A stretch of DNA of 43,488 nt from JAYPAN01 sp038123715. GTDB taxonomy: Bacteria > Pseudomonadota > Alphaproteobacteria > RS24. Made by a program: the position numbers and the translations under genes. Positions 1 to 7,625 of this stretch are shown piece by piece. The stretch lies in contig JAYPAN010000015.1 in the NCBI GenBank assembly GCA_038123715.1, positions 1 to 43,488 of the forward strand. The letters are read 5' to 3'. Below the pieces are notes generated by a model. It was given only the letters and a program-made list of their open reading frames with translations. It had not been told where the DNA came from and searched no databases. Each line of letters begins with the position of its first letter. Position 1 is the first letter of the stretch.

Positions 1-69
1 ATCAGCAGCACATTATTTTCACCGCCCGCCAATGTCGCCAGCGTCGCTTTGGCCTATCCGGCGCGTTAA
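1..69 (+). CDS. possible 3' end of an unidentified gene entering from the left edge
   Basis: Frame 1 is open from base 1 to a TAA at 67-69 and could encode the last 22 residues of a protein convergent with the acyl-CoA dehydrogenase that ends at 79. The fragment is too short to identify. The opposite strand is also open over much of this stretch, so even the strand is uncertain. No function is proposed. Confidence 0.2.
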   Translation: MSSTLFSPPANVASVALAYPAR

Positions 70-78
70 GGCGTTAAT

Positions 79-1242
79 CTAGCGCGTATCCATCAGATTG
101 CGCGCCACCACCATGCGATGCACTTCCGACGGGCCGTCATAAATCCGCATATTGCGAACCCGACCGGCCAAATGCGCCAGAGGCAGTTCCTTGGTCATGC
201 CCATAGCGCCGAAACATTGCATGGCATTGTCAATGACTTCCTGCGCCATTTCCGTGGCATAGACTTTCAGCATGGAAATTTCCTTGCGGACATCGCGGCC
301 TTGGTCAAGCTTCCAAGCGCAATCATAGGCCATCAGCCGCGCCGCATGGATTTTGGTGCCGCCATCGGCAACCCACCATTGTATCGCCTGACGATGCGAT
401 AATTTCTGACCAAATGTTTCGCGCTGCGGGGCATATTCGGTCATCATGTCAAGCGCGCGCTGCGCCGAGCCAATGCACCAGGCCGCCATCTCCATCCGCC
501 TTGTGCCAAGCCGCACCTGCATGGGCGCAAAGCCAAAGCCTTCCTCGCCAAGCAGTTTCCAACCCGGCACGCGCACATTGTCGAGTTCCACTTCATAAGT
601 ATATTCTCCGGCCAGCATTGGAATCCGCCGCACCACATTGAAGCCAGGCGAGTCGCGGTCAACCAGAAAGGCCGACATGCCGCCTTTTGCCCCTTTTTCC
701 GGGTCGGTAATTGCCATCAGAATGGTGAAATCGCTTTCATCGGCGCGGGTAATCCAGATTTTGCGGCCATTTATCACCCAATCATCGCCATCGCGTATGG
801 CGCGGGTCTTCATGCCGGACGGGTCAGCCCCCGCCCCCGGCTCGGAAATACCAATCGCCGACAGGGTTTCGCCGCGCGAATAAGGGTCGAGATAGGCTTC
901 CTTTTGCTTACCATTGCAGGTCGCTTCCAGCATACGCAGATTGGGCGAGTCCGGCGGCAGCGTGTAATGCGCCACTGTGCTGCCCATAGCTTCATTGACA
1001 CCGACCAGCGCGACATAGGGCATGCCCATGCCGCCGGAGCTTTCCGGCGCGTCCAGCGACCACAGGCCAAGCTCCTTGGACACTTTGTCGAGATGGGCTT
1101 TCTGCTCCGGCAAAAGCGCCGGATCGCCGCCATCGGCTTCGCGCATCAACACTTCCTGTTCAAGCGGCAAAAGCTCGTTGCGGACAAATTTCTGCACCAA
1201 ATCCAAAAGCATCCGGTGGTCTTCCTGCAATTCGAATTCCAT
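79..1242 (-). CDS. acyl-CoA dehydrogenase family protein
   Basis: This is a 387-residue FAD-dependent acyl-CoA dehydrogenase, which introduces an alpha-beta double bond into an acyl-CoA and passes electrons to electron-transfer flavoprotein. The family features are in order: a helical N-terminal domain, a middle beta domain with ISEPGAGADP (substrate/FAD region) and KIWITRADESD, and a C-terminal helical domain with RETFGQKLSHRQAIQ. Near the C-terminus YDGPSEVHR corresponds to the usual Y-E-G-T-S-E-I-Q-R motif, and its Glu is the expected catalytic base. The ATG at 1242 was chosen over an in-frame upstream start at 1368 because GGGAG lies just before it and the protein then begins at the usual family position. 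It is divergent from the iron alcohol dehydrogenase. The acyl substrate cannot be told from sequence; the length and middle-domain motif fit the long-chain or ACAD10/11-like branches. Confidence 0.9.
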   Translation of the reverse strand: MEFELQEDHRMLLDLVQKFVRNELLPLEQEVLMREADGGDPALLPEQKAHLDKVSKELGLWSLDAPESSGGMGMPYVALVGVNEAMGSTVAHYTLPPDSPNLRMLEATCNGKQKEAYLDPYSRGETLSAIGISEPGAGADPSGMKTRAIRDGDDWVINGRKIWITRADESDFTILMAITDPEKGAKGGMSAFLVDRDSPGFNVVRRIPMLAGEYTYEVELDNVRVPGWKLLGEEGFGFAPMQVRLGTRRMEMAAWCIGSAQRALDMMTEYAPQRETFGQKLSHRQAIQWWVADGGTKIHAARLMAYDCAWKLDQGRDVRKEISMLKVYATEMAQEVIDNAMQCFGAMGMTKELPLAHLAGRVRNMRIYDGPSEVHRMVVARNLMDTR

Positions 1243-1399
1243 GTCTGGCTCCCTTTCATGACCAATGCTATCACGCCGCAAAGTCGGAGGCGACCCTTTT
1301 GCCTGCGACAGAAATGAGCAGGAAAATCGCCGGTCTTTTCTGCTGACAGGCACAGCAGGGAAAGCCATACTTGCAATACCGGATTACAGGGAGGCTGCC

Positions 1400-2455
1400 A
1401 TGATGGATTTTGAATTGCCGCAAAGCGGCATTTACGATTATGTGCCGCGCGCGCGAATTATCTGGGGGCAGCCTGCCCTTGAAGCGCTGCGCGAAGACAT
1501 TGGCGATACGGCGCGGGTTTTTATTCTCACCACCGCGTCGCTGGTCAATAAAACGCCGGTGATAGAAGAATTACAGGCCGGTCTTGGCGCGCAATGCGTC
1601 GGCCTGTTTCATGCTATTGGCGAGCATACGCCCTTTGGTGATGTTGTAACCGCCGCCCAGGCCGCGCGCGCCGCCAATCCTGATATTGTGCTGTCGGTCG
1701 GTGGCGGCAGTATTATTGACGCCGCCAAGGCGGTGCTTATCTGCCTGCGCGAAAATATCGACATGGTGGCGGCTTTGTCGGCGCGTATCGGGCAAGTCAG
1801 CGAGGGGCCGGGCGGGCCGCGTCATATTTGTATCCCGACCACATTGTCTGGCGCTGAACATACCGAATTTGCCGGCGGCATCAATCCGGCAACCGGCACG
1901 AAAGAGCTTTTGGGCGGCACGCATATTTGCCCGCACACGGTAATACTCGACCCGGCCATTGCCATTTACACGCCGGAGAGCCTGTGGCTGTCCACCGCGA
2001 TACGCTCGGTTGACCATGCCATTGAAGGCATTTGCGCGCCCAATAGCGGCCCGCTTATTCAAGCCGAGGCTTTGGGGGCGCTGGCGCTGTTCGCCAAATC
2101 CTTGCGCCGCACCAAGCAAGCGCCAGATGATTTAACGGCGCGGCTGGAAAGCATGCATGCGGTCTGGCTGGCCACCGGGTCAATCGGGCGGGTCATGCAT
2201 GGCGCAAGTCACGGGCTGGGCTATTTGCTCGGCGCGCTGGGCGGCGTGCCGCATGGGGTAACATCCTGTGTGTTTCTGCCCGCCGTGCTGGATTGGAACC
2301 TGTCTGTGACCGCCGACAAACAAAAACAGATTGCTGCGGCTTTGGGGGCGGCTGAGATGAGCGCCGGTGATGCGGTGCGGCGTCTGGTGGCCGATTTGGA
2401 ACTGCCCGGCACGCTGGCTGCGGTCGGTGCTGATGATGCGCTGAAAAGCCAAATC
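1400..2455 (+). CDS. iron-containing alcohol dehydrogenase, C-terminus lost in assembly gap
   Basis: 352 residues are visible of an NAD(P)-dependent, iron-activated alcohol dehydrogenase (group III; maleylacetate reductases belong to the same fold). The nucleotide-binding GGGSIIDAAKAV is present. The metal-binding His residues are in SVDHAIEG and in the HGASHGLG...GGVPHG segment. The start ATG at 1400 (or the adjacent ATG at 1403) is preceded by GGGAGG at the right distance, so the longer in-frame start at 1265 is not used. The family is usually about 360-400 residues, so roughly 10-45 residues and the stop codon lie in or beyond the N run. The apparent continuation past the gap is antisense to another gene and is not part of this protein. 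The substrate is unknown. Confidence 0.88.
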
Positions 2456-2555
2456 NNNNNNNNNNNNNNNNNNNNNNNNNNNNNNNNNNNNNNNNNNNNN
2501 NNNNNNNNNNNNNNNNNNNNNNNNNNNNNNNNNNNNNNNNNNNNNNNNNNNNNNN
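2456..2555. other. 100-N scaffold gap
   Basis: There are exactly 100 consecutive N, the conventional placeholder for a scaffold join of unknown true size. It removes the 3' end of the iron alcohol dehydrogenase and nearly all of a minus-strand gene that starts at 2599. Confidence 0.98.
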
Positions 2556-2599
2556 GCCGCATTGGCTTCGGCCATGAAATCGGCTGCTTTTTTCATCAT
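2556..2599 (-). CDS. 5' end of an unidentified gene, truncated by the gap
   Basis: A minus-strand gene begins with two adjacent ATG codons (2599 and 2596) preceded by AAGGAGAGC, a strong ribosome-binding site. Only 14 residues, MMKKAADFMAEANA, are visible before the N run. The text faintly resembles the first helix of single-domain rhodanese-like proteins (A-x-D-x-x-A-E-A-N), but this is too short to support an assignment. It is convergent with the alcohol dehydrogenase and lies downstream of the zinc-type TonB receptor on the same strand. Confidence 0.55.
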
Positions 2600-2625
2600 G
2601 CTCTCCTTGCACGATTGGAAGTGGT

Positions 2626-2661
2626 CTTGCCATGCAAGCGGTTTTGCACCTGCATGGCAAG
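2626..2661. repeat. perfect 11-bp inverted repeat between two minus-strand genes
   Basis: CTTGCCATGCA at 2626-2636 is exactly complementary to TGCATGGCAAG at 2651-2661, with a 14-base loop. It sits 17 bases past the stop of the TonB receptor and 26 bases before the start of the truncated gene at 2599. There is no T-run on either side, so it is not a canonical intrinsic terminator. It could be a terminator of another type or an operator for the downstream gene. Confidence 0.6.
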
Positions 2662-2678
2662 CCCTTTCATCTTCCGGT

Positions 2679-4859
2679 TTAGAATTTGTAGCGCGCCGTC
2701 ACGCGGAAATTACGTCCCGCTTCGGGCAGTAAATCCTTCAACGCACTGGCATGATAGCGGATTTCCTCATCGGTCAGATTTTCTGCCGACACGATGATAT
2801 CCAGCCCATTATAGGCGGCAGGACGCCAATTCAGGCTGATATCGGTGCGGAAATAGCCATCGGTCGGAAAAATACCCTCCGGCACGCGGGTCTGGTCGGC
2901 GGCATATTGCATGTGCAAATTGACATCGACTGTGCCACGCGACAATTCGGCCATGAGATTGACTTTCTCCGGCGGAATGGTCGGCAGAGGCGCGCCATTG
3001 CTCAGACTGCCACGCAGGCGGGCATAATTGGCACGCAGCATCCAGCGACCAAATGAAGCCTCACCGCGGCGGGTGACTTCCAGCTCAAGCCCGTCAATTT
3101 CCGCGCCACTCTGGCGATAAGCAAAAATTGTGTCCTCATCATCCTCGTCGCCATGGTCATCCCCATCGCCGTGGTCATCCCCGTCATCATCATCGTCGTC
3201 ATGGGGAACATGCTCTCCGGTATCGGCCAGATAGATGAAATTGTCATAATCATTGCGGAAGACAGAAGCGGTGAAACCGGTCGCGCCGAATGAACGGCGA
3301 AAATAGGCTTCAACGGCCAGACCTTCTTCAGCATCGAGATTGGCATCGCCGCGTTCATAGCGTCTTGCCCCGACATGCATGCCTTCGGCAAACAGCTCAT
3401 TGGCGGAAGGCGCGCGTTCGGTTTGCGCCAACGAGCCGCCAATCAGGCTTTGTGCGCCGGTTTTGTAACCAAGCCCCAAGGACAGATTGGTCAGGTTGAA
3501 ATCCGGATTTTCCGCGCCGGACTTCAAAGACACTTGGTCAATGCGCGCCGCCAATTCGGTGAGCAATTGACCATCCTCGCGCTTTTCAAGCAGATAGACA
3601 CCCAAGCGGCTGTCATCGCTTGACGGCAAAAACGCCTCATCACCTGAGACAGAGATTTCCGAATTCAGGCCGTTAACACCGAATAGACCCTGCCAGCCAT
3701 TGACCGGCTGATGCGGCATTTCCAGCCTGTATTCAGTCTGCTCCAATTCAAAGCTGGCGCCAATTGCGCCTTCTTCAATTTCGTCATGACCATAATCGGC
3801 ATAACCCAATTGTAGGTTCACTGACTTAACAAAACCAGTCAGGGCGCGGCTGTAATCAAGGCGGATATTTGTGCGCTGCATGTCAATATAAACAGCTTCG
3901 CCCTCTTCTCCATGATGGTCATCGCCGTCGCCGTGATCGTCATCGCCGTCGCCGTGATCGTCATCGCCGTCACCGTGATCGTCATCGCCGTCACCGTGAT
4001 CATCATCGCCGTGATGATGTTCCTCATGGGCATGGCCGGGAATGCCATAACGCATTTCATTGCGCCCAATAGCAAGGCTCAGCCGGTCGCGATTATTTTT
4101 CCAGATAAGCGCGCCGGTCATCCCATTGAAGCGCCGGTCGGTATTTTCCGCATCGCCGGCCGCATCGACGATTTCCTCATCTTCCGAACGCAATTGATAT
4201 TCGCTTTCGGCATGGGTCGGCACTCGTATATTGCCGGCATCAAGATGATGGCCTGACAGAGAAACCGACAAATTACCCGGCGTGCGACGGACAAAAAAAG
4301 CGCCGCCATTGGCATCTGACGCCGTGCCGGTGGATAGCTGCAAATCGGTCGTGGCAGCCCCCTCACCGTTAAGGTGACGGCTGAAACTATTGACTACGCC
4401 GGTAGCGGCATAAGCGCCATAGCGCAAGGCGCTTGGGCCTTTAAGAACTTCAATGCGCGACGTGTCAAAAGTCATATCGCCATTGGCGTGGTCTTCGGCG
4501 GTTGGTGAGACATCACCGGGCAGCATGCCATTTTGCAGCACCGCCACACGATAGCCGGTCAGGCCACGAATAACCGGTCGCCCAACAGCGGGGCCGTATG
4601 CGGCGACATCGACACCGGCCAGATTGTTCAGCACACGGCCAATCGGTGCGCCGGACAGCCGGTTGATATCTTCCGTGGTCAGAATATGGGTGGTTGAAAT
4701 AATATCGCTCAAATTATCAGCCAATGGGCTGCTTTTGACCACGATTTCATCCGTGGCCTGTGCCGGTGATAGCATAAGTGCCAGCATGACACCGAGCAGG
4801 GAGCCGACAACAGCCGGCAAAAAGCGCGCTCGCTTGCGCGCAAAAACATAGGATTGCAT
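2679..4859 (-). CDS. His/Asp-rich TonB-dependent receptor, ZnuD-like (probable zinc or other metal uptake)
   Basis: This is a 726-residue outer-membrane TonB-dependent receptor. Residues 1 to about 35 are a signal peptide, followed by a TonB box around DEIVVK (37-42). The plug domain includes RPVIRGLTGYRV and RIEVLKGPSALRYG. The beta-barrel ends in the aromatic C-terminus ARYKF. Two predicted extracellular loops are extremely rich in His and Asp: about residues 283-320, built from DDDHGDG repeats, and about 552-575. Such His-rich loops are known from ZnuD, the zinc receptor of Neisseria, so zinc (or another transition metal) is the likely substrate; this is inference from composition. AGGAGA precedes the ATG at 4859. 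A small His-rich secreted protein lies immediately upstream, and a stable hairpin sits between the two genes. Confidence 0.85.
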   Translation of the reverse strand: MQSYVFARKRARFLPAVVGSLLGVMLALMLSPAQATDEIVVKSSPLADNLSDIISTTHILTTEDINRLSGAPIGRVLNNLAGVDVAAYGPAVGRPVIRGLTGYRVAVLQNGMLPGDVSPTAEDHANGDMTFDTSRIEVLKGPSALRYGAYAATGVVNSFSRHLNGEGAATTDLQLSTGTASDANGGAFFVRRTPGNLSVSLSGHHLDAGNIRVPTHAESEYQLRSEDEEIVDAAGDAENTDRRFNGMTGALIWKNNRDRLSLAIGRNEMRYGIPGHAHEEHHHGDDDHGDGDDDHGDGDDDHGDGDDDHGDGDDHHGEEGEAVYIDMQRTNIRLDYSRALTGFVKSVNLQLGYADYGHDEIEEGAIGASFELEQTEYRLEMPHQPVNGWQGLFGVNGLNSEISVSGDEAFLPSSDDSRLGVYLLEKREDGQLLTELAARIDQVSLKSGAENPDFNLTNLSLGLGYKTGAQSLIGGSLAQTERAPSANELFAEGMHVGARRYERGDANLDAEEGLAVEAYFRRSFGATGFTASVFRNDYDNFIYLADTGEHVPHDDDDDDGDDHGDGDDHGDEDDEDTIFAYRQSGAEIDGLELEVTRRGEASFGRWMLRANYARLRGSLSNGAPLPTIPPEKVNLMAELSRGTVDVNLHMQYAADQTRVPEGIFPTDGYFRTDISLNWRPAAYNGLDIIVSAENLTDEEIRYHASALKDLLPEAGRNFRVTARYKF
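3920..4003. repeat. four tandem 21-bp repeats encoding DDDHGDG
   Basis: There are four consecutive 21-base units starting CATCGCCGTC (plus strand) at 3920, 3941, 3962 and 3983. They differ only at one G/A position and at the last codon of the fourth unit. On the coding strand each unit gives seven residues of the metal-binding loop. A degenerate related tract at about 3135-3205 encodes the second His/Asp loop. Confidence 0.9.
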
Positions 4860-4868
4860 CTCTCTCTC

Positions 4869-4901
4869 CTGATTTGACGTTAAAAATAAGGGTCAAATCA
4901 G
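4869..4901 (-). promoter_or_regulatory. 10-bp perfect inverted repeat abutting the receptor's ribosome-binding site
   Basis: CTGATTTGAC at 4869-4878 pairs exactly with GTCAAATCAG at 4892-4901, with a 13-base loop. In the minus-strand transcript the first arm overlaps the stop codon of the small His-rich gene. The second arm ends in CAG, the first bases of the CAGGAGAG ribosome-binding site of the receptor. It may act as an intercistronic mRNA hairpin that tunes receptor translation, or as an operator dyad. No classical Zur or Fur box is recognisable here. Confidence 0.55.
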
Positions 4902-5276
4902 AGAAGGGGGCGCGCGGGCGCAAAAGCCGGTAATAATGCCGCCTTGCGGCCCAACATTTTGGGAAACAGGCAATTTGCCAATCGGCCATGCGGCGAAAGA
5001 GACACGCGCCTCCACCACAATGTCGGCTGACAGCATAGAGGCCAGACAATCATCTTCGGCATAATGCGGTTCATCATGCGGCGCGTCATCATCATCAGGA
5101 TTTTGATGAACATCATAATGCACGTCATGTTGTGGCGCATGGTCGAAATGCCCGGCATGCTCCATGCCATGCACCATGCCGGCCAGCACCAGAAAAACCG
5201 CGAAAATGGATAAAGCTCTTCCCATGGCCGGGAAACTAGACTTTCCCTGATGCCGGAACAAGCTCTTTTTTCCCAT
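4893..5276 (-). CDS. small secreted His/Asp-rich protein, probable metal-handling partner of the TonB receptor
   Basis: 127 residues (110 if the second ATG at 5225 is used; neither start has a good ribosome-binding site). A hydrophobic signal segment, GRALSIFAVFLVLAGMVHG, is followed by about 45 residues dense in His and Asp (HAGHFDHAPQHDVHYDVH, DDDDAPHDEPHY), suited to binding divalent metal. The C-terminus ends in FCARAPPSLI; an A-R-(A/G)-P-P ending is common in short proteins of the DUF2946 type that sit beside metal-related TonB receptors, so membership there is possible but not proven. It lies 33 bases upstream of the receptor and 20 bases after the short-chain dehydrogenase on the same strand. 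Confidence 0.7.
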   Translation of the reverse strand: MGKKSLFRHQGKSSFPAMGRALSIFAVFLVLAGMVHGMEHAGHFDHAPQHDVHYDVHQNPDDDDAPHDEPHYAEDDCLASMLSADIVVEARVSFAAWPIGKLPVSQNVGPQGGIITGFCARAPPSLI

Positions 5277-5296
5277 GCCGGATAATTAAGAGGGTA

Positions 5297-6034
5297 TCAG
5301 GACAAAGTAAGCCCACCATCGGCGACAATCGTCTGCCCCAAAACATAAGAAGCCAATGGCGAGGCCAGAAACAGCGCAACCCCAGCCATTTCCGCCGGTG
5401 TGCCGGCGCGGCGCAGGGGTATATTGCGCAGCGCACCGGCATTGCGTTTTTCATTTTCCGTAGTCACCGCTGTCAGCTTGGTCGGTATCAACCCCGGCGC
5501 CAGCCCATTGACGCGGATGCCATCGCGCGCCCAAGCCTCGCCCAAAGTCTTGGTCAGGCTGACCGCACCCGCCTTGGAGGCGGCATAGGCCGGATTGCCC
5601 AGATTGGCGCGCATGCCCGACACGGAGCTGACAATAATCAGCGAACCGCCGCTTGCCGCCAGCAAAGGCTTGAATTTATTGGCGCAATGCATGACCGAGT
5701 TGATATTGACATCCATCACCGTGTCCCAGCCTTGTTTTTCAAATTCTTCGCGGCCATAGCGCACTGTGCCTTGACACAGAACCAGCACATCCAGACTGGC
5801 AAAGGGCGGCGCATAGGCGGCCAGGGCGTCATAATCGGACGCATTGATTTGCGCGTAATGGAGACCGGTCAAATCCGAGCCTTGTTCGCCCTCATAATCT
5901 GCTGGCGTCGCCCGCGTCCCCCAGACAAAAACCTCTGCCCCATGGTCACGAAACCCATGCGCGATGCCATTGCCAATGCCACTTGAGCCGCCAACTACCA
6001 GCACTTTCTTGCCGTTGAAATCCAATTCACTCAT
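5297..6034 (-). CDS. SDR-family NAD(P)-dependent oxidoreductase
   Basis: This is a 245-residue classical short-chain dehydrogenase/reductase with a Rossmann fold. The dinucleotide-binding GGSSGIGNG is at residues 15-23. The catalytic set is Asn110 (in MDVNINS), Ser about 137 (SSVSG), Tyr150 and Lys154 (PAYAASKAG). The C-terminal SYVLGQTIVADGGLT is typical. The usual NNAG structural motif is replaced by LCQG at 86-89, a minor departure. The start at 6034 was preferred over 6046 because GAGGGAG precedes it. The substrate cannot be predicted. The next two genes downstream on the same strand are the small His-rich protein (20-base gap) and the TonB receptor, so they may be co-transcribed. Confidence 0.88.
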   Translation of the reverse strand: MSELDFNGKKVLVVGGSSGIGNGIAHGFRDHGAEVFVWGTRATPADYEGEQGSDLTGLHYAQINASDYDALAAYAPPFASLDVLVLCQGTVRYGREEFEKQGWDTVMDVNINSVMHCANKFKPLLAASGGSLIIVSSVSGMRANLGNPAYAASKAGAVSLTKTLGEAWARDGIRVNGLAPGLIPTKLTAVTTENEKRNAGALRNIPLRRAGTPAEMAGVALFLASPLASYVLGQTIVADGGLTLS

Positions 6035-6208
6035 TTTCTCCCTCATTTCCCCATAACGCCTTTATTGACATAAACATGAACCAACCAGAACATTAAACTA
6101 TTTTTGCAAAGCACACGAAGAGCTTATTGAGGGATAGTTAGCACCGATCAATCTGCCGCTTTTTGGATTGGCGGGGGTTTTTTCAACAAGCAAGTTTTTG
6201 AAAAATAA

Positions 6209-6285
6209 TGGCGCACCGGGGAAGATTCGAACTCCCGACCCCCAGATTCGTAGTCTGGTGCTCTATCCAGCTGAGCTACCGGTGC
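6209..6285 (-). tRNA. tRNA-Arg(ACG)
   Basis: A complete 77-base cloverleaf on the minus strand, including encoded CCA. The acceptor stem GCACCGG (5') pairs with CCGGTGC (3'), followed by discriminator G and CCA. The D-arm contains AGCTCAGCTGGATAGAGC. The anticodon stem CCAGA/TCTGG encloses the loop CTACGAA, giving anticodon ACG. The T-arm has GTTCGAATC. The ACG anticodon (modified to ICG) reads CGU, CGC and CGA. No integrase, direct repeat or other sign of an attachment site is seen next to it. Confidence 0.97.
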
Positions 6286-6372
6286 GTGATTTGGCTGTCT
6301 TAATGGCTAATCCCCACGATTGCAAGCGCAAAGCAGCCACGCTTGCCGCCTCGACCGCTTCGTGAGACGCCC

Positions 6373-7452
6373 TCAGTCAATCGCAAAGCGATAATGGCTG
6401 CGATAGGCTGGTATATCGCCCAAATCATCGGCCAGCCAGACACCGCGACACACGGCGCGCGCCACGCAATCAGCCGCCAGCGCTCCCAATTCTGCTAGTT
6501 TGAGCGGCCGCATTGCCACCTCATCGGCCAGAGCTGTTTCGCCCGTCGCCAGCACAAACAGCGCATCGCCGTCAAACGGTGTATGGATGGGGCGAATGGC
6601 GCGCGCTAGCCCGTCTTGCGCCATCATGGCCACGCGCTGCGCCTCAGCGACTGTCAAATCGGCTGACACGGCGACCACACCAATGCTGGTATTGGTGCCA
6701 GGCAAAGCCGCCTCCAGCTTGCCACCCTGCATTGGATGGGCTTGCGCATCAGCCGCCTGTCCGGCCAAAGCGGCATAGCCATATTCCAACCCACCCCCAT
6801 GCATCAACGCCAAGGGCTGCGCCCAAAAGCGCCCCGCTGTATCGCAAACCGCGCCGACCGGATTGGCCGCCACCAAAGCCGCCACCGCACTGCCATTGGC
6901 CATTTGCACCGAGGCCGAGCCAAGCCCGCCTTTGATCTGACCAGCCTGTGCACCATAGGCAGCACCGGCATTGCCGAGCGCAAAATCCGTATCGCAAGCG
7001 GCCAGAGCCGAGCGGCCCAGCTTCTCATAGGGCGGTGTCGTCCCCCATGACTTATTCCCGCCATTGGCCAAATCGAATAAAATCGCCGCCGGCACAATGG
7101 GCGAAACAATTGGCGCGCCGGTTTGAAAACCACGCCCTTGCGCGCCCAATTCGGCAGTCACACCGGAAGCGGCATCCAGCCCGTAAACCGAGCCACCGGC
7201 CAGCACCAGCGCGTCAACTCGGTCAACCAGATTGGCCGGTTGTAGCGCATCGGTTTCGCGCGTGCCGGGCCCGCCACCCGGTATGGCGCACGCTGCCACC
7301 GCCGCCCTATCAGGCAGAATAACCGTCACACCGGTGCGCGAATCTACGTTGTGGGCATTGCCAACCCGCAGCCCACCAACATCGCTGAGCAGGTTTTTCG
7401 CACCCGGCTTAATAGGCTGCGCGGTGCGGGGTGAACTGTCAGAACCGGTCAT
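6373..7452 (-). CDS. P1 (S58) family peptidase, DmpA-like aminopeptidase
   Basis: This is a 359-residue protein of the DmpA/BapA family: N-terminal-nucleophile aminopeptidases that cut themselves into two chains and release N-terminal residues from small peptides, amides or beta-peptides. The N-terminal DVGGLRVGNAHN, GGGPGTRETDAL and LAGGSVYGLDAASGV are characteristic, as is NKSWGTTPPYEKLGR. The expected autocleavage and nucleophile region is GTNTSIGVVA (residues 252-261), where Thr255 or Ser256 would become the new N-terminus. The ATG at 7452 follows AAGGATATTGC, whereas the longer frame to 7503 has no such site. No signal peptide is seen, so a cytoplasmic location is likely. The physiological substrate is unknown. 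Confidence 0.9.
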   Translation of the reverse strand: MTGSDSSPRTAQPIKPGAKNLLSDVGGLRVGNAHNVDSRTGVTVILPDRAAVAACAIPGGGPGTRETDALQPANLVDRVDALVLAGGSVYGLDAASGVTAELGAQGRGFQTGAPIVSPIVPAAILFDLANGGNKSWGTTPPYEKLGRSALAACDTDFALGNAGAAYGAQAGQIKGGLGSASVQMANGSAVAALVAANPVGAVCDTAGRFWAQPLALMHGGGLEYGYAALAGQAADAQAHPMQGGKLEAALPGTNTSIGVVAVSADLTVAEAQRVAMMAQDGLARAIRPIHTPFDGDALFVLATGETALADEVAMRPLKLAELGALAADCVARAVCRGVWLADDLGDIPAYRSHYRFAID

Positions 7453-7625
7453 GCAATATCCTTCATGCTGGGCAAGCCTACAGGCCGGTTGGCCGAAAAT
7501 CAATTATTGGCAGCCTCTATATTCGAGCCTGTTTCTAGCCCTGTTTCTCCCTGTTCCACTTGTTCATTGGGCCCATATTTCGACTTCAGCGGCAGGCATA
7601 TCAAAAATCGCTTGGCGAACGACTT

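Noticed and set aside
1265..2797. A 510-codon frame running through the N gap
   Set aside because: The N run keeps the frame open artificially. The part after the gap is antisense to the truncated gene and to the TonB receptor 3' end.
3912..4256. A plus-strand frame with V-I-V-I-A-V repeats that looks like a membrane protein
   Set aside because: It is the antisense of the DDDHGDG repeats of the TonB receptor.
6209..6285. tRNA gene considered as a phage or island attachment site
   Set aside because: No integrase, no direct repeat of the tRNA 3' end and ordinary genes on both sides.
6168..6365. Open frame of 65 codons on the plus strand over the tRNA region
   Set aside because: It is the antisense of tRNA-Arg(ACG); the resulting GKIRTPDPQIRS-type peptide is a well-known false annotation.
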